DNA from: Macrothele yani
Taxonomy: Eukaryota; Arthropoda; Arachnida; Araneae; Macrothelidae
Reading direction: 5' to 3'
NCBI GenBank assembly: GCA_039090855.1
Contig: CM077002.1
Coordinates: 81,286,194 to 81,350,193, forward strand
Length of the DNA: 64,000 bases
Shown: positions 1 to 12,482 of the stretch, piece by piece
Position numbering within the stretch: the first letter of the stretch is position 1
Layout of the letters: each line of letters begins with the position of its first letter
The notes under the pieces: model-generated
The model's input: only the letters and a program-made list of their open reading frames with translations
What the model was told of the DNA's origin: nothing
The model's database searches: none
Made by a program: the position numbers and the translations under genes

Positions 1-238
1 CAGCTGAAGAACATTGTTTCTCAAATGCTTTATTTTTTTCTGGTATGTTCTACAACTTTTAATTTCAGAGCGCTGATATATTTTTTTCATGAGATCTTAA
101 AGATTGGAAAAAGACTGAATTCTGAATAGATACCTTAAAACAACGATTTTAGTAAAACTTCAGGATATAATTGCTGAAATATGACAAACCTTTAATACGA
201 AAATTTTTTTTTCTAGTTTTTTTAATGAATCAGAGAAT

Positions 239-463
239 GCCGCACCGGTGGCGCAATGGTCTAAGCGATGGCTTCTGACCATTTGTCCGAAATGGGTCAG
301 GGTTCAAATCCCGGTGAGGCATGGATGTTGTGTTTCTCTTTCTGCGGTGACTTTCTCGCTTCCCAGGAACCAAGGTCCCTAAATTAGGGACGGGCGACTG
401 CTTATAGTTCACAGAAATGCTCACGGTTGTCGTTAAACTCCCAGTAAAAAACAAACAAAAAAA
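239..463 (+). repeat. SINE-A copy (tRNA-derived), full length
   Basis: This is the first copy of the dominant SINE of the window, named SINE-A here. The tRNA-like head carries an A box (TGGCGCAATGG) and a B-box-like GGTTCAAATCC near 301-311. The body (GGATGTTGTGTTT... to ...GGTTGTCGTTAAACTC) matches the other copies, and an A-rich tail follows (446-463). It is transcribed left to right if active. A short run of open frame on the opposite strand is only a shadow of the SINE body. Confidence 0.9.
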
Positions 464-1094
464 TAGAGAAGTGTTACATTGTGAACTTAGTAGGGCATTT
501 ACTTTCGAAGCTGGGTGATTTACCTTTGAAATACACTATTAAAGATAACCATGAGATTACTCTTGTAGTTCTACGTTATGTTTAAGTAGGTTATTCTTCT
601 AGGTATACCCATCTGCACTGTGTATCTAAAACAAAGTTTCGGGTGATTCTTTCCAGATTATATCCTGTTTCACAAGAAATATTATATTATATCTGTTTTT
701 GACCTCATGATTTATAAAATCATATTTACGAGACTATGGGTTTCTGTTTTGGACCTTAAGATACATAGAAATGGATAATTAGAATAAAAGATAAAAAAAA
801 TAAGGTTTTTTTCCATCTGTGTATGATACTGCTAGGTGTATGCAGGCATTATCTTTAAAAAGCTAGCATCGTTTATTGTTTAAGAAAGATTTTATCTTAT
901 AAATTTAGGATACATTTAATTTTAAGTGATTATGTCTTCTAGGTTTTCCGTCTATCACTAAATTATATAAACACGAGATCTTTAGAAAACAATGCAAATC
1001 GCGTTTATTTTTCGATGTAGCCAATATGGAAACTGGTACACATCACTCTAAAATCAATGAAAGAAGAAATGTTCTTAATAATACATGCGAAATC
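464..1094. other. AT-rich non-coding, nothing recognised
   Basis: No open frame of useful length, no tRNA-like head and no clear repeat was seen. Confidence 0.6.
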
Positions 1095-1362
1095 GATAGA
1101 ATATTAAAAGCAAACAGGATATAAATTCTGAATTTGCTTGTAACGCTTACTGGTCATCCATGTAACACCTCTCAGAAAACTTGAAAGTTTCATCGCTCCG
1201 GTTAGCATACTCTAACGGAAATCGGGAGATACGGATTCGTTTTCCGCTCCAGGGCGATGAAATTTTGAAATTTCCTGAGAGGTGTTACATGGATGCTATA
1301 TGAATGACCAGTGTTAGAAGCGGATTCAGAATTTATATTCCGTTTGCTGTGAATATTCTATC
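1095..1362. mobile_element. Foldback MITE, arms of about 110 bp
   Basis: The two halves of this 268-bp segment are imperfect reverse complements. The left end begins GATAGAATATT and the right end finishes AATATTCTATC. Inside, ATATAAATTCTGAAT, the 19-base CATGTAACACCTCTCAGRAA and TTTCATCGC all recur in inverted order. The centre (about 1200-1245) is unique. There is no coding capacity, so this is a non-autonomous foldback or MITE-type element. Flanking bases show no convincing target duplication, so the superfamily cannot be named. Confidence 0.75.
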
Positions 1363-2799
1363 ACTCTAAAAACCCAGCTAAGCGCCCACTGGGAGAAATA
1401 TTTAGGGCACACATGGTATTGGGATTTGTGTCGGGGGTGAACAGTCTTTTGCAGAGTATATGGAAGTTCCTATGTTTTTCACAAAATTTGAACAAGACCG
1501 TATTGCGTTATGCAGAAATTTACCACCCTATCAGCTTGACCGCTACTCATTATCGCTAAAGAATAACCATTTAATTAACTTCCGATAGACATAAATGAAG
1601 TTTTTTATCCATATTAACATCGAACTGTTTCTACACGCGTTTCCCAAATTTATTGAAGCACTTAAGCCAGTAGTAAATAAGTGTTTTGCGCAGAGGCGTA
1701 TGCAAAAGCCCGTCTTCAGCTTAGCAACCGGTAATTAGCGTGCCGATGGCCTATTGTTAAATGGTTTTCATCAACGTAAAATGCTATCTCTCGTTCCTTG
1801 CTTATACGGAGTCAAATCGGCACCTTACATAAAGGGAACACACTTCATTACAACCGAAGCTGCAAACTTGAATACAGTCGTAAATATTCAGTTGAGAAAA
1901 CTGCACATCCGTCTTCCGCTACTTATTGAACTAAGAAGCTAATAAAGACATTCGGCTGCTTGCGGTTCCGTGAGCGAAAACAGTCGAATGTCTTGCCTAT
2001 TACAACGTTTAATCAATTTATCCAGCACGCTCTCATAGAATTCACTATTGTTTAAGATTGATTGTTTCGTTTGTTTTTCATTTGGAAAACCTGTGTATGG
2101 TTTTTGTGATTAATGTTGCATATTAAATGCGACTGTAGTGTTCCACCAATTTACTATGAAGTATCCTGCATTTCAAAATTTAAGAAAGATCTCATGCTTC
2201 AGAAAAAAGAAATCACGTTCAAAGTTCATTCGCTTTTATAACACAACGTTCTGAACGACGTATCGCGTAAAGCAGATATAGAATACAACTGCTCTGTGTA
2301 TGGCATTCAAAATATCACATCAGCGTTTTACAAATAAGATGACTTTGAAGGCTAAGTCATGAGGTTTAATGGAGTTAGCGTCATTATTTTTCATGTATCA
2401 TGTGGATTGTTCGTTATTTTATAAATAAATATTTAATTCAATTTGAATGTTTTGAATATACCAGGATAAGTAAAACAAATAATGTCAATTTGTGAATTAA
2501 ATTGATACCAGAAGTTATAGTAACCAGCCAACGTTAACACAAGGTTACACGAAACATTACACGTCGGTCTGGCTGTGGCGGTGAGTGTATAAACGTCGGC
2601 GTCCTTTTCCCGATTGCACAGCTTTTGACCAGCGTGCTTTAATGAGGCATTTTTTAGGCAGAAATGCCAAATCTCACTGAAATTCGCAGAAGAATGGCAA
2701 CTGGGTATGGTATATATATATGTGTACGGCCAGAGAAAAGTTTAAAAATGGGTAAAAGAGGTTTAAATCTAGTAGAACAACTATGACTGACAAAGATTG
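1363..2799. other. AT-rich non-coding, nothing recognised
   Basis: Only short chance open frames are present. The part right of about 2525 may include the 5' end of the mariner fossil that follows, but I could not identify its terminal repeat. Confidence 0.5.
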
Positions 2800-3625
2800 A
2801 TCAGGGCACCAGTCAACGTCGTAAACGTAAGACAATGTTGATAGTGGGAAATATTTCATCCAAGAAAGCCAACGAATTCCTTTGTCTGCTCTGGCTGTTA
2901 TAGGCATAAGTTATGAATGGTTCTGTTTATGCAATGGTGCATGGCCACTTATGCTACAAGAAAATGTGCGTTCTCTCTATAGAATATCCGGAAATAATTT
3001 ACCAGTCAACACAGACAACAACGCACAGAGATTTCCTCCCCGATTTTGCAAAAGATATGAAGAAGATTCAATTTCACTGCAAAGGACTGTCATTCGGGAC
3101 GACAACTGGTGCGCCATTTTGACCTTGAAGGCAAGGGACGAAGAATGCAGTTTAAAAACCTTTCATCTTCATCAGAAAAGAAATTCAAAAGTGTCTGATC
3201 TATCAAAACAATCTTGCTAACTTTGTTTTGGGATATGCATGAATCGATTTTGGAAGAATATCAAGAACACGGGCAATAATATTTTCAGCAAAGCTTAAAG
3301 ACTAGCTGAAACACAACATTTTTAACAAAAGAAGTGAATTGTTGCTAAAAACTGTTATTTTACACCGCGATATTCCTCGCTTTTGTACAGCGGCTGCAAT
3401 CATGGCTACAGTACAAAATTTCAAGTCTGTGATTTTCTTCCACATGCACCTTACAGCTCGGAACTCGCACCAAGCGATTTTCGTCTCATCTGTCCGTTAA
3501 AGAAGCATTTTAAAGTCTGCGATTTGGTAACGATGAAAAGATGAAAAAAGCTTTAGGGACAGTCGAAAATCTTCTTCTGCGATGGGATCCAGAAGTTGGT
3601 GGACTCTTATAAAAGTGTGTGGCAC
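2800..3625 (+). pseudogene. Mariner-type transposase fossil
   Basis: This is a broken transposase of the mariner branch of the Tc1/mariner superfamily, whose enzymes cut and paste DNA at TA targets. Recognisable pieces follow the family order but in different frames. They are a DNVD motif (2832-2843), the second helix-turn-helix region (NGSVYAMVHGHLCYKK, from 2916), RYEEDSISLQRTVIRDDNW (around 3056-3112, the first catalytic Asp region, TGDETW in intact relatives), FWDMHESILEEYQEHGQ (3225-3276), a degraded HDNARPHTAA region reading HRDIPRFCTAA (about 3366), and LRFGNDEKMKKALG (near 3512). Several frameshifts and stops separate them, so no functional protein can be made. An intact mariner transposase is about 345 residues, and this fossil spans most of that. 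I did not find its terminal inverted repeats. Confidence 0.8.
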
Positions 3626-5392
3626 CACAAGACTGAAAAATAATGGTACAGTTACAGTTCGCTTTATTTCTGGTAAATACAATGACCTTTTTTTATTTTT
3701 TATTTACCCTCGTGTTTTGTCAGTTTTTCGTTTTCTTTGTTGCAGATTCTTCAAATTTGTATAAAAAAGCTGTTCATTTTATTGAAATCAAATGTTTCCT
3801 TTCTTTGATTTTAATGTTTTTGAACAACACATTTCGGAAATACTATGTGTACTTAGATTTTTTACTTAAAAAATATTACACCCCTAGAAGATCCTATACT
3901 TGAAGAAACCCATTGTCTCATAAATTGGAAAAACCTTCGATCTAAAATATTAAAATTTTTATTTTGACAGGTCTTTTGTCACTGCCACGCTCAAGGATTT
4001 GTTTCCATAAACACAGAGACAAGATCAAAACAACTCTGCAACTTTTCTGAAATGAGTAGGGAAGGGTCCCTTCAAATACGCTTTTTAAAATAATGCAGTA
4101 GACAAATTCTTTTGAAAGAAGACTGCGCTCTGCACGCCAACCAGAGTAAAAATAGTTTCTTTTGCGTGAAAAATGTTTCTTTCCTTGCTCAAGTAAATTT
4201 CCCGCACGAAATTCTACAGTAATTTAATGCCCAGGTACACAAGAGAAAGAGGAAAGAGCGCGACCGTTACTAGAATTTATTATCTCAGAACAAAGCGTAC
4301 GTTCTATCATGGTTAGAATGACGTAGAAACTCGTGGTGAAAGTTGTCTGCTTTTCTTTCTACACACATTCATCTTTCAAACAGAGATTACCGTCATAAAA
4401 AAAGAAAGAGAAACAAAACATGAACATGTACAAAGTACAAGTTAACCTTACGGAAATTTAAAACTTGACACGCGAGATTTAAAATTAAGTGCCTATTTAA
4501 GTTACGGAATGATGTAAGGTACTACGCAAGAAAGTACAAACTGGCACATACCACGTTGCTTGATGAAAAAAAGTAAACGAACTTATGAGTGAGTACCAGA
4601 AAACGCTGTAAAATTTGAGGAAATCAAAAGTTAAGCACGACTTTGTTCAAAATTGAACACACACAAAAAAAAGAATAAATAACGCCCTGGATGAGCATTA
4701 CAGACCCCAAAATATGTACAGACGGCAGAAGTCTATTTACATAACAACGTATCCGACTTCTTCTCTTTCTTCCTTGTGATCATCAATCATCGAACTCAGG
4801 CATGGTGGTACTCGGGATTCGATTTTTGCCGAATTGTTTTATGAAGTCCCTTATTACTTCCCAGCTACTGTTTTATCCTCCGCAATTAGATCTGTCTACT
4901 GCTAGGCGTGCTACCGAACAATTTTCACCGTCCACCGCATGAAATTCTTAACAGTTGACTTCAGAAAAAAAACTTAGGCAAAAATTCATTAGGAAATTAA
5001 ATTTGTTAATCAAGAAATTTAAGAAATCCGAATTAGTGAAGCCGAAATGGAGACTCCAAAAGTTCATCTCAATTCATGACACTTCACAGCATATTGAAGG
5101 TCTCTTATCCCACGACAATCACCGATTTTACTTTCTGTTCACCATTCTCTACTAGTAGATCACGTAACAATCTTACACAATTTAATGGAGAAGTTTAAAA
5201 TAGATATTTACGTGTATCATTTATTGATCTTTACAGTAAACAACATAAAAGCGAAAAATGAAATGGTTTATTTCCTTTTTGTGCTTTTTCTCATGTAGTA
5301 ATAGAATACGCATTCCATATTCTTAGTGCAAAATATCAAAAAAGAAAAACAATGTACACTCTCTCTCACACACACATGAAAATGTATATAAT
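3626..5392. other. AT-rich non-coding, nothing recognised
   Basis: Thymine-rich from 3690 to 3780, otherwise without visible structure. A 66-residue lysine-rich open frame at 4955-5155 resembles nothing I know and is probably chance. Confidence 0.5.
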
Positions 5393-5951
5393 CTATATTA
5401 CGTAGATAAAAGTATTGGTACCTCTGGTCGCAGAACGAACCTCTTCTGAACTTGGATAAACGGATAACGCAGCCAACCTGACAGCGTTACCTGGGCAAAC
5501 GCGACTCACAAATACAGTATGTCCATCGGAATGAATGAGTGAACTGCATGGTTTTTCACTCAACGGGACCCTCTTCCAATGTTCTATTGTAGACGACCGG
5601 CGACAAAGGCACCACTGTGATCGTTGTCTTGCATTGCCTGGAGTGATTTTGAGCATGTGCGCAGCTGACCAAGCATAGGAACTGTGAGCATGCAGGTAAA
5701 TAACTGTTACAGTGACTTTTGCGACGTCGACGGCCAGGTTTGTGGTGAAGAACGTACGTGCCTTCTTCATGTTTAGCAATTTGTACTGGCACCATCTGTT
5801 GTCCGTGGTTAAATAACATCAGCGACAGCGGATTTTGGGAATCCCAGAAAGGGGCAATGCTAAGCACTGACTGATTTCTCAGATTACTTTCAACCACTAC
5901 GTCTCTTCCAAAGTCCGTTAGTTCAGTTCCACAAAGCATGGTCGCTTCCAA
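5393..5951 (-). pseudogene. Tc1-like transposase fossil
   Basis: Two overlapping frames on the minus strand together recall a shortened Tc1-family transposase. The upstream part (from 5951 leftwards) reads ELTDFGRDVVVESNLRNQSV, the first helix of the paired-type DNA-binding domain seen in relatives with SDF-RG-VVG. After a frame change near 5680 the second part reads MLKITPGNARQRSQWC, then STIEHWKRV and IHSDGHTVFVSRVCPG. This is the segment around the first catalytic Asp (WKRV-WSDES...SDG in intact relatives); here SDES is replaced by SEKP, so the Asp is lost. The region between the DNA-binding and catalytic parts is shorter than normal, and the rest of the catalytic domain is missing. Clearly dead. 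Confidence 0.72.
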
Positions 5952-5995
5952 TGTGGTGTGAGATATATACTAATGCTCCCCTTTATATACAGTAT

Positions 5996-6318
5996 GCCGC
6001 CCTGTTGGCGCGGTGGTCTAAGCGATGGCCTCTGATCATTCGTCCGAAAGGGGTCCGGGTTCGAATCCCAGTGAGGCATGGATGTTGAGTTTGTCTTACG
6101 GCACTGGCTTTCTCCCTTCCCTGAAACCAGCGACCCTAAATTAAATTAATGACCTAAACAAAAAACCAGTGACCTAATTAAATTAATTAGGAACGGGCGA
6201 CTGCTTATAAGTAAACCAGTGATCTAAATTAAATAAATTAGGGACGGACGACTGCTTATAGCCTTATAGCCCATTGAGTTGCTCACGGTGGTCATTAAAC
6301 CTCCAATCAAAAAAAATA
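5996..6318 (+). repeat. SINE-A copy with triplicated 3' segment
   Basis: The head at about 6000-6080 has a perfect-looking A box (TGGCGCGGTGG) and the B box GGTTCGAATCC. The body is normal until CCAGCGACCCTAAATT (about 6127). From there the segment from CCAGTGACCTAAATT to GACTGCTTATA occurs three times, in increasingly complete forms, before the usual end and A-rich tail. This makes the copy about 100 bp longer than its relatives. Confidence 0.88.
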
Positions 6319-7002
6319 TATAAATGTATATGTACAGTGGGCGAAACATCATGCGCATGTGTGATTGGTTCTGCAAATGCACGTGCATTTGCATATGTGG
6401 AGGTGTCCGGATACTGTTGCTTACATAGTGCAGACATGTTTGCGTATGCGTGCACCAACTTAGAGGGAGATAGTGTGTTTGCGTGCGTGAAAGAGTCTAT
6501 GTGCGTGCGTGCGTGAGAGTAAAAGTAAAATTCTCGGGAATAGTTTTGAAAAATACTGAACTTGTACATCTTTACGCTTAAATTTGAAACCAAAAAGATC
6601 GCTTTCCAGTCTTACATAAGGGCCACATCTACCAGATGTTATCTTATGTTATGGCAATAATTTCGAAAAGCATTTGAAACACAAATTTTGTTAATACACT
6701 CCACTGAAGATAAGAAAAATTCATTAAAGTCTGTATGGAATGCATGTTTAGTTTAAAATAGCTATTTTCCAGTTATATGAGTACAAGATATGGAAAATGT
6801 TGAATCTTCCTCTCGAGGTAAAGATTTTTAGTCGTTACCTGAGAAACTGGAAAATCATCACGGTTTTAAATACCAAGTAAATTGATGCAATCTAAAAGCA
6901 AACAGTTTTTATTGCCAGTTTTATCCAATTTCAAAACCGTCTGGAATTGTGAAGGACAGATCGCCTTTCTTTAAATATCAGTATCTGTGGAACTTTTTTT
7001 CC
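6319..7002. other. AT-rich non-coding, nothing recognised
   Basis: Purine/pyrimidine-alternating stretches with many TGCGTG-like words occur at 6330-6520. No gene or known repeat was recognised. Confidence 0.5.
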
Positions 7003-7215
7003 TCGTGGTCGAATGATCATAGCGTAGACTTCTCATCACTCGAAGGTTTTCGTTTCGAGTCTGAGGTAATACATGACTGCTGTATTGATCATGAATCTAT
7101 TCTGTAAATAAGGGCTGAATAGCTGGATTCTTCAACTGTATATGTACATATCTCTCGCTATTAAACCGCAAAAAGTGTTGGCTTCTTTCCTCGATGAGTG
7201 GGATTTTTGATCTTT
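7003..7215 (+). repeat. Possible very old tRNA-derived repeat
   Basis: The stretch CCTCGTGGTCGAATGATCATAG (split here as CCTCGTGGTCGAATG plus ATCATAG), followed about 35 bp later by CGTTTCGAGTCTGAGG, has the spacing of a tRNA A and B box. The right part ends in CTATTAAACCGCAAAAAG, resembling the SINE-A tail. The match is weak. Confidence 0.3.
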
Positions 7216-9017
7216 CGGTCATACCCAAAGAAATAAATTCTTGAGAAACTTTACAAATGACTGATGCTAAAGTACGTATTTCAGAATGATAATGAGTTCA
7301 AATTTAATGTGTTTATATGCAGTTCTTTTTCATGGAACCTTTACCTACAGAACCTAAGTTTCCTACTATGTAACAGACAGACTTAAAAAAAGAAGCATAA
7401 GCTTTTGAAAAGATTGCAAACTATATTTCGATGGTAGATTTATGTATTTCTCTCATATTGTCCAATTATACGTTGGACGTTGATGTATGTTTTTTTCATT
7501 TTTGAAAGATTTAACGTGATATTTAGACATACCTTCACCATGAAATACACTAAATTTATTTCTGTGCTAATATACAGTGCCAACTATTTCCTGCTTCAAC
7601 CCCTCCGATCCATCGCTTGTCCCTTATTCATCTTCGGTTCACTGAAAAGTGTAAACCACCTTAGTAAAAAAAAAAAAAAAAAAATAACGCATCTTTTCGT
7701 GTTATTCCACCGAAAGTATTGCGCCAGATTTGTCGCACTGAAATAAAGCTGTGCGGTAATATGAAAATAACTAGAAAATTTGATCAACGAGTTTTGTTAA
7801 AATATAGACTCATTCTGTGTAGCAAAACGAAACCCATCTAAAACTACTTATTTACGTCTTGTCTGAGCCTAAGTAGAATTAGGTCAGCTTTTTTTTTCCA
7901 GCCAGCAAAAACTAAATAAGTAAAATTAACGGAACTAAATAATTGTCTTTTTACTTGTTTTTTAAAAGAGTTAAAATAATTCCTGTTTCATGAAAATTGT
8001 CTTTGGTCCTTCTAGAGATATAGTCTGAGAAATCTTTCACTTCTACTCGCAGATGCAATATTAAATGTTGAAATGATTTCGGTATTAACAGGAGCGAGGA
8101 CATCGAAACGACGAATTAAGAAAAGAGTTGCATGAATCAGATTCTGGTGTGTTCGGCGCTTTAGACTTGTCATTTATTCGGCTTATACAAGATTCTATTT
8201 TCCAGAAATGACAATGTCTCATGCCCAACGTTTTGATTTCCTGTTGCATCTATACTCGACATTTTAATTACAAAAAAATGTATTCCACAGCCATTTGATT
8301 AGACCTGCGGGCTTTTCATTGGCATGTTTTCGAAGTCATGTTTTTACAGTGGATGAAAGCGATATCCATCAATATTGCGAATTCGGTATAAATGAAATAT
8401 CTGTAAAACTGAAAAATAGAAAAGGTTTCCTAATCTAAAGCAATTCAAGAGAGAAGGTTCAAAATATATAAAGTAACCAGACTAACGCAAATCAGTTGCT
8501 GATTAGGTAAGTTTCTATTTTTCGGGGATTGATTGCCTTCGAGGACTATGTAACGGCATCACTCTTTCTCTTTGGCCTAGTTCCTAAGTGTGTATAGTCG
8601 AAAAGTTTGTAAAATATGTTTGTAAACAAATTACATATATGTGCCACCAATGAGAATAGTACTCTAGTTTGTCATGATGTACTAAACACGACATATATTT
8701 AAATGTAGCAGATGTAATATAAAGTACTCTCTTTCCCAAAATTTAAGATTGAGGTTTTCTATGCTGCGATATGCCCAAAAGGTTTAATTAGGATCCAAAG
8801 CAAAAGTAACACAGTTATTAACTAGATCTTCATTTCATGTGTACTTCTGAACTTTTCTGTGTGAAAAATATTTTCTTTTTATCGAAGTTATCATTGCCAA
8901 AGATACTGCACCATGAAATACTAAAACACAACGTTTGAGTTTAAACATTCTTCTTTTAATGACGTAAACACAAATACTCAATATTCGCCGAGTTTCTGCA
9001 CTCCACCGGGAGATATC
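7216..9017. other. AT-rich non-coding, nothing recognised
   Basis: Includes a run of 18 A (about 7666-7683). The open frames here are short and unlike any known protein. Confidence 0.5.
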
Positions 9018-9312
9018 TGCGCTTATTTTTCAGAACTTAGAACAATGTTTAGAATACTGTTCTGATCCCTGAAAAATAATATAATTTGTATATTTTTCAG
9101 TTCTTCTTCTGGGCTTATTTTTCATAAATTAGAACACTTCTGATTCCCTAAAAACTAACATAATTTGTATATTCTTCAGTGCTTCTTGAGGGCTTAGTTT
9201 TCAGAACTTAGAACAGTATTTAGAATAACTCTGAGCTCTAAAAAATAAGACAATATACATGTTTTTGAGATCTTGGCTCAGAACAGTGTTTAGAGTAAGA
9301 AACCTGAGAAAT
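9018..9312. repeat. Degenerate tandem repeat, period about 80-93 bp
   Basis: Four imperfect units start near 9018, 9111, 9191 and 9276. Each begins with a form of GGCTTATTTTTCAGAACTTAGAACA. The first two then carry TCTGATYCCYTAAAA and ATAATTTGTATAT, which the third keeps only in worn form; the fourth is short. Unit lengths differ by small deletions. Confidence 0.75.
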
Positions 9313-11950
9313 CTCTACAAATATTGCGCACTTGTATTTATTCCGCAAAAAAAGAAATTTTAGACTTGTCTTGGTCTTCTGTTGTAATCCATGTTAGTAT
9401 GTTGTCCGATTGCAATCGTAGTACCATTATTAAAGTTCCCAACTGAGGAGGCCCATGTTCTTCCAGCATTTGAACTCAAACAAGAATTTCTTTCTTTTCC
9501 ACAATTTAACATTTCCAATGAACATCGAAGGTTGATGTATTTTTTTCTTCTGTAGATGCAGTTATCACAGTTTAAAGCTGTTTGCCCTAGAGTAAGACGG
9601 AAATTTTAAACAAAACAGAAAATCCCACCAATGCCTTACTCGGTGCATAGGGCAAATGGTGTTCATCACCAAATATGACGACAACCTTGTATTCTCGATA
9701 GATACAGTTACCATGTAATGCTATGCAAATGCCCCGCATGGCAGTGTAATTCCGCAAAATGGGCTGCGCACGAAGCTAGTGAAGTTCGAAAATTCCTCAA
9801 ACTGGAGCACAGAATTAACAGTAAACAGTCTTTGCGTTTCTCAATTATGAGTCTGTTATTAAACTTTTATGCTCGAAATTAAATGAAAATCAGGAATAAA
9901 TATTTCTGCGTACTTTTCTAATGTTGTCCTAACAAATTTTATCAACAGTTTTCTTTTATTTCCACTTTGACTTATTATTGAATCGTTGTTTTTATTACTA
10001 GAAACGTCTTTTTATGTTTTTTGTGAAGCAGATAAAGTTGCTAAAGTGAAAATACTTCAAAATGTCTGCTTAGTTTTAATTTTTACCAATAAATAGAGCT
10101 ATGCAAGGTTCAGAGTGTTTTGTTATTATTGAAAAGCTTACCAGTTTATGGCATAACAGAACAGTAAGAATTCTTCAAATAGAAATCATAAAGTCTCAAG
10201 CTTTAATTCTCCTAAGTTTACACGCATTTCATTTTCGACCTTAAATGTTTCATAGTACAAGATGCACATGCAATTTTACATATTCCAATAAGCTTTATAG
10301 GTATATAAATGAGAAAACTGCCGACCTTAGATAAATTTACATCCGTAATGTTTAAATTTCTCGTGAGTGTAATCAAATAGATTTGAAATATAAATCTGAA
10401 ATATAAATTTAGTTTGATCTAGGCTATTTTGCAATTCAAATTCAATCAAGGCAAAAACTTTAAAGCACTTTTCCCTTCTGTGGGATCCCTTAAGCTACTA
10501 TAGCAAAAACGAAGCTGCCGAAAAGAATTTACATATCAGAAATAAATTTGTCGTGTACTCCTGATCCGTAAGCAGAATTTTGTATATAAGCAAATAAGAC
10601 TCAGGATATATAACTTGGATTTTGTGTACAAAGACTAAAACTTTGTGTTTCGCGCGCACTTTGATTAAAATACCCTTCAATGAGTGCCAATCGTTTGCAA
10701 ATGGTTTCTTCTGCGTGTTCTGTTTGTATTCCATCCCTTTTAAAAGCCATTTCATATTTGGATCACTTCAACAGCAAGAACTGATTCAATTAGGTAATTA
10801 AGATCTCTTAAGTTAAAATTGTAAAAGTTGATTCGATGGATATTCTCTAATTCTATTTCTCCGCAGCGCATTTTCTATGATCAGTGCCAGTTTTCAGACT
10901 TTTTCGTCTGCTTCGAAATGCCCCATGCGGAGTTTTTGCCATCAATTACAGAGGCCAGGGGTTCTTGTGAAGAGGTTCTTTCTTGCGCTTTTCATATATG
11001 AACGTCCTTAATTACAGAAGTCTTTGATCATGCTCATTAAGCCCGCTGATGTCAGGAAGCTTCATGAACAGTGGGTCTTAATTGGATTCTTAGATCAAAA
11101 TGGGTCTTGGCTGCCTTTTGTCGTCAGATTACATCGCGTTAAACGGACAAAAGCGCTGCGCTGGTCTTTTTGTTCGTATCCTAGATGCTACAGTAGAAAA
11201 AGAATCGCATTTTTGAAAGGTTAGAAACGTATTCAGCATATCAGGCTCTAAACACGGAAACCGTAGTTCTTTTATATAAAACAGTATTTAGGTTTCAGTT
11301 ACCTTGGTAATAGGTTCCTGTTTTCGGCTTCCTTTGCCCTATGTCGTTTTCGTTTACGTTGTATTTTATTATGCAATTATTTCAAGGAATATGCGAAGCT
11401 AAAACTATTTCTTCAGAGCAGTTCAAAATTTTTTTTAACAGGAATCAAGATTGAAATGTTCAGGAAGTATGTATCTTTCCCAGGGCCTTGATGCAACGGA
11501 ACTAGGACTTGAGAGTAGAGTCTTTTAATGAAGTACTCATTTTTTTCAATGAATGTAATTTAGTGAAATGCAGTTAAACTGACAAATGAATATTCTTCGT
11601 ATTATGCAAAGACTGGGCCATTAAAAAAACCCTTTTGGTTTGAATCAGTTTTCCGTAATTTAGACCTTTTGTGGTCAGAGAGTAGGTAATTAATGTAAGG
11701 TTTAATAAAATATTTTTGTAGGCATACAACGGTATTGCCTTACTTTAATATATTGTAGGGTGGTTAGAGTTTTTCAAGTAATTTGATAAAAACTTTTTCG
11801 GGTTTTAAATAATGAAACAGTGGAAAAGTTTCACTGGGAGGAATTCATTATTTTATTCTTTTTTTGAGGTAGCACACTCATTACATAGTAGTTCACACAT
11901 GCTCGTATGAACACGGCCACACGCACAACGCAAAGTTCCGCTAATGCTGA
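9313..11950. other. AT-rich non-coding, nothing recognised
   Basis: The longest open frames (85 residues at 10498-10755 minus, 66 residues at 11024-11224 plus) show no familiar motif and lack convincing context. Confidence 0.5.
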
Positions 11951-12173
11951 TTTGTTTTTTATTGTAGTTTTAACGACCATCGTGAGCAACTCAATAGGCC
12001 ATAAGCAGTTGCCCGTCCCTGATTTAGGGCCACTGGTTCCAGGAAAGGCAGAGAGCCAGTGCCGTAAGACAAACATAGCATCCATGCTTCACCGGCTTTG
12101 GGGGCATTCGAACCCGGACCCATCTGAGACGAATTATCATAAGCCAGCGCTTAGACCACTGCGTTACTGGGGC
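11951..12173 (-). repeat. SINE-A copy, full length
   Basis: Minus-strand copy with a T-rich left end, the SINE-A body in reverse (GTGAGCAACTCAATAGGCC, CCCTGATTTAGGGCC), a reverse B box (GGATT-like element degraded to CATTCGAACC) and a head ending at GGGGC. Confidence 0.87.
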
Positions 12174-12353
12174 AGGTAATGCTGATTTCTGACACCAAGG
12201 TTTGTTTCAGAAAAAATTATTAGAGAAGCTTTACAGTTTTTTTTAGTTTTGTGAGCAACAGCAGTGTGGTTAAAATCATTGAGAAGAATGGTCTGCTATA
12301 TGATTTTTTTTTGTTTTTCTTCTTTCTTACCAAGACAGAAACAATCGTCAAGG

Positions 12354-12482
12354 TTAATCCTTTGAGTGTCAGTGACACATCTAGCGCGTGCAGACGTTTC
12401 TCCAACTCAGTGTCATGGACGAACACAGAGTAAAGAAAAGCTTTATATGCTCTAGATGCGTGGCTTACACTCAGAGGGTTAA
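12354..12482. mobile_element. piggyBac-type MITE, 121 bp, TTAA duplication
   Basis: The element (12358-12478) lies between two TTAA tetranucleotides (12354-12357 and 12479-12482). Its left end is TCCTTTGAGTGTCAG and its right end, read in reverse complement, is CCCTCTGAGTGTAAG. Over 27 bases the ends agree at 21 positions. TTAA targets and CCCTTTGAG-like ends are hallmarks of the piggyBac superfamily. At 121 bp it cannot code for a transposase, so it would depend on one supplied in trans. Confidence 0.75.
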
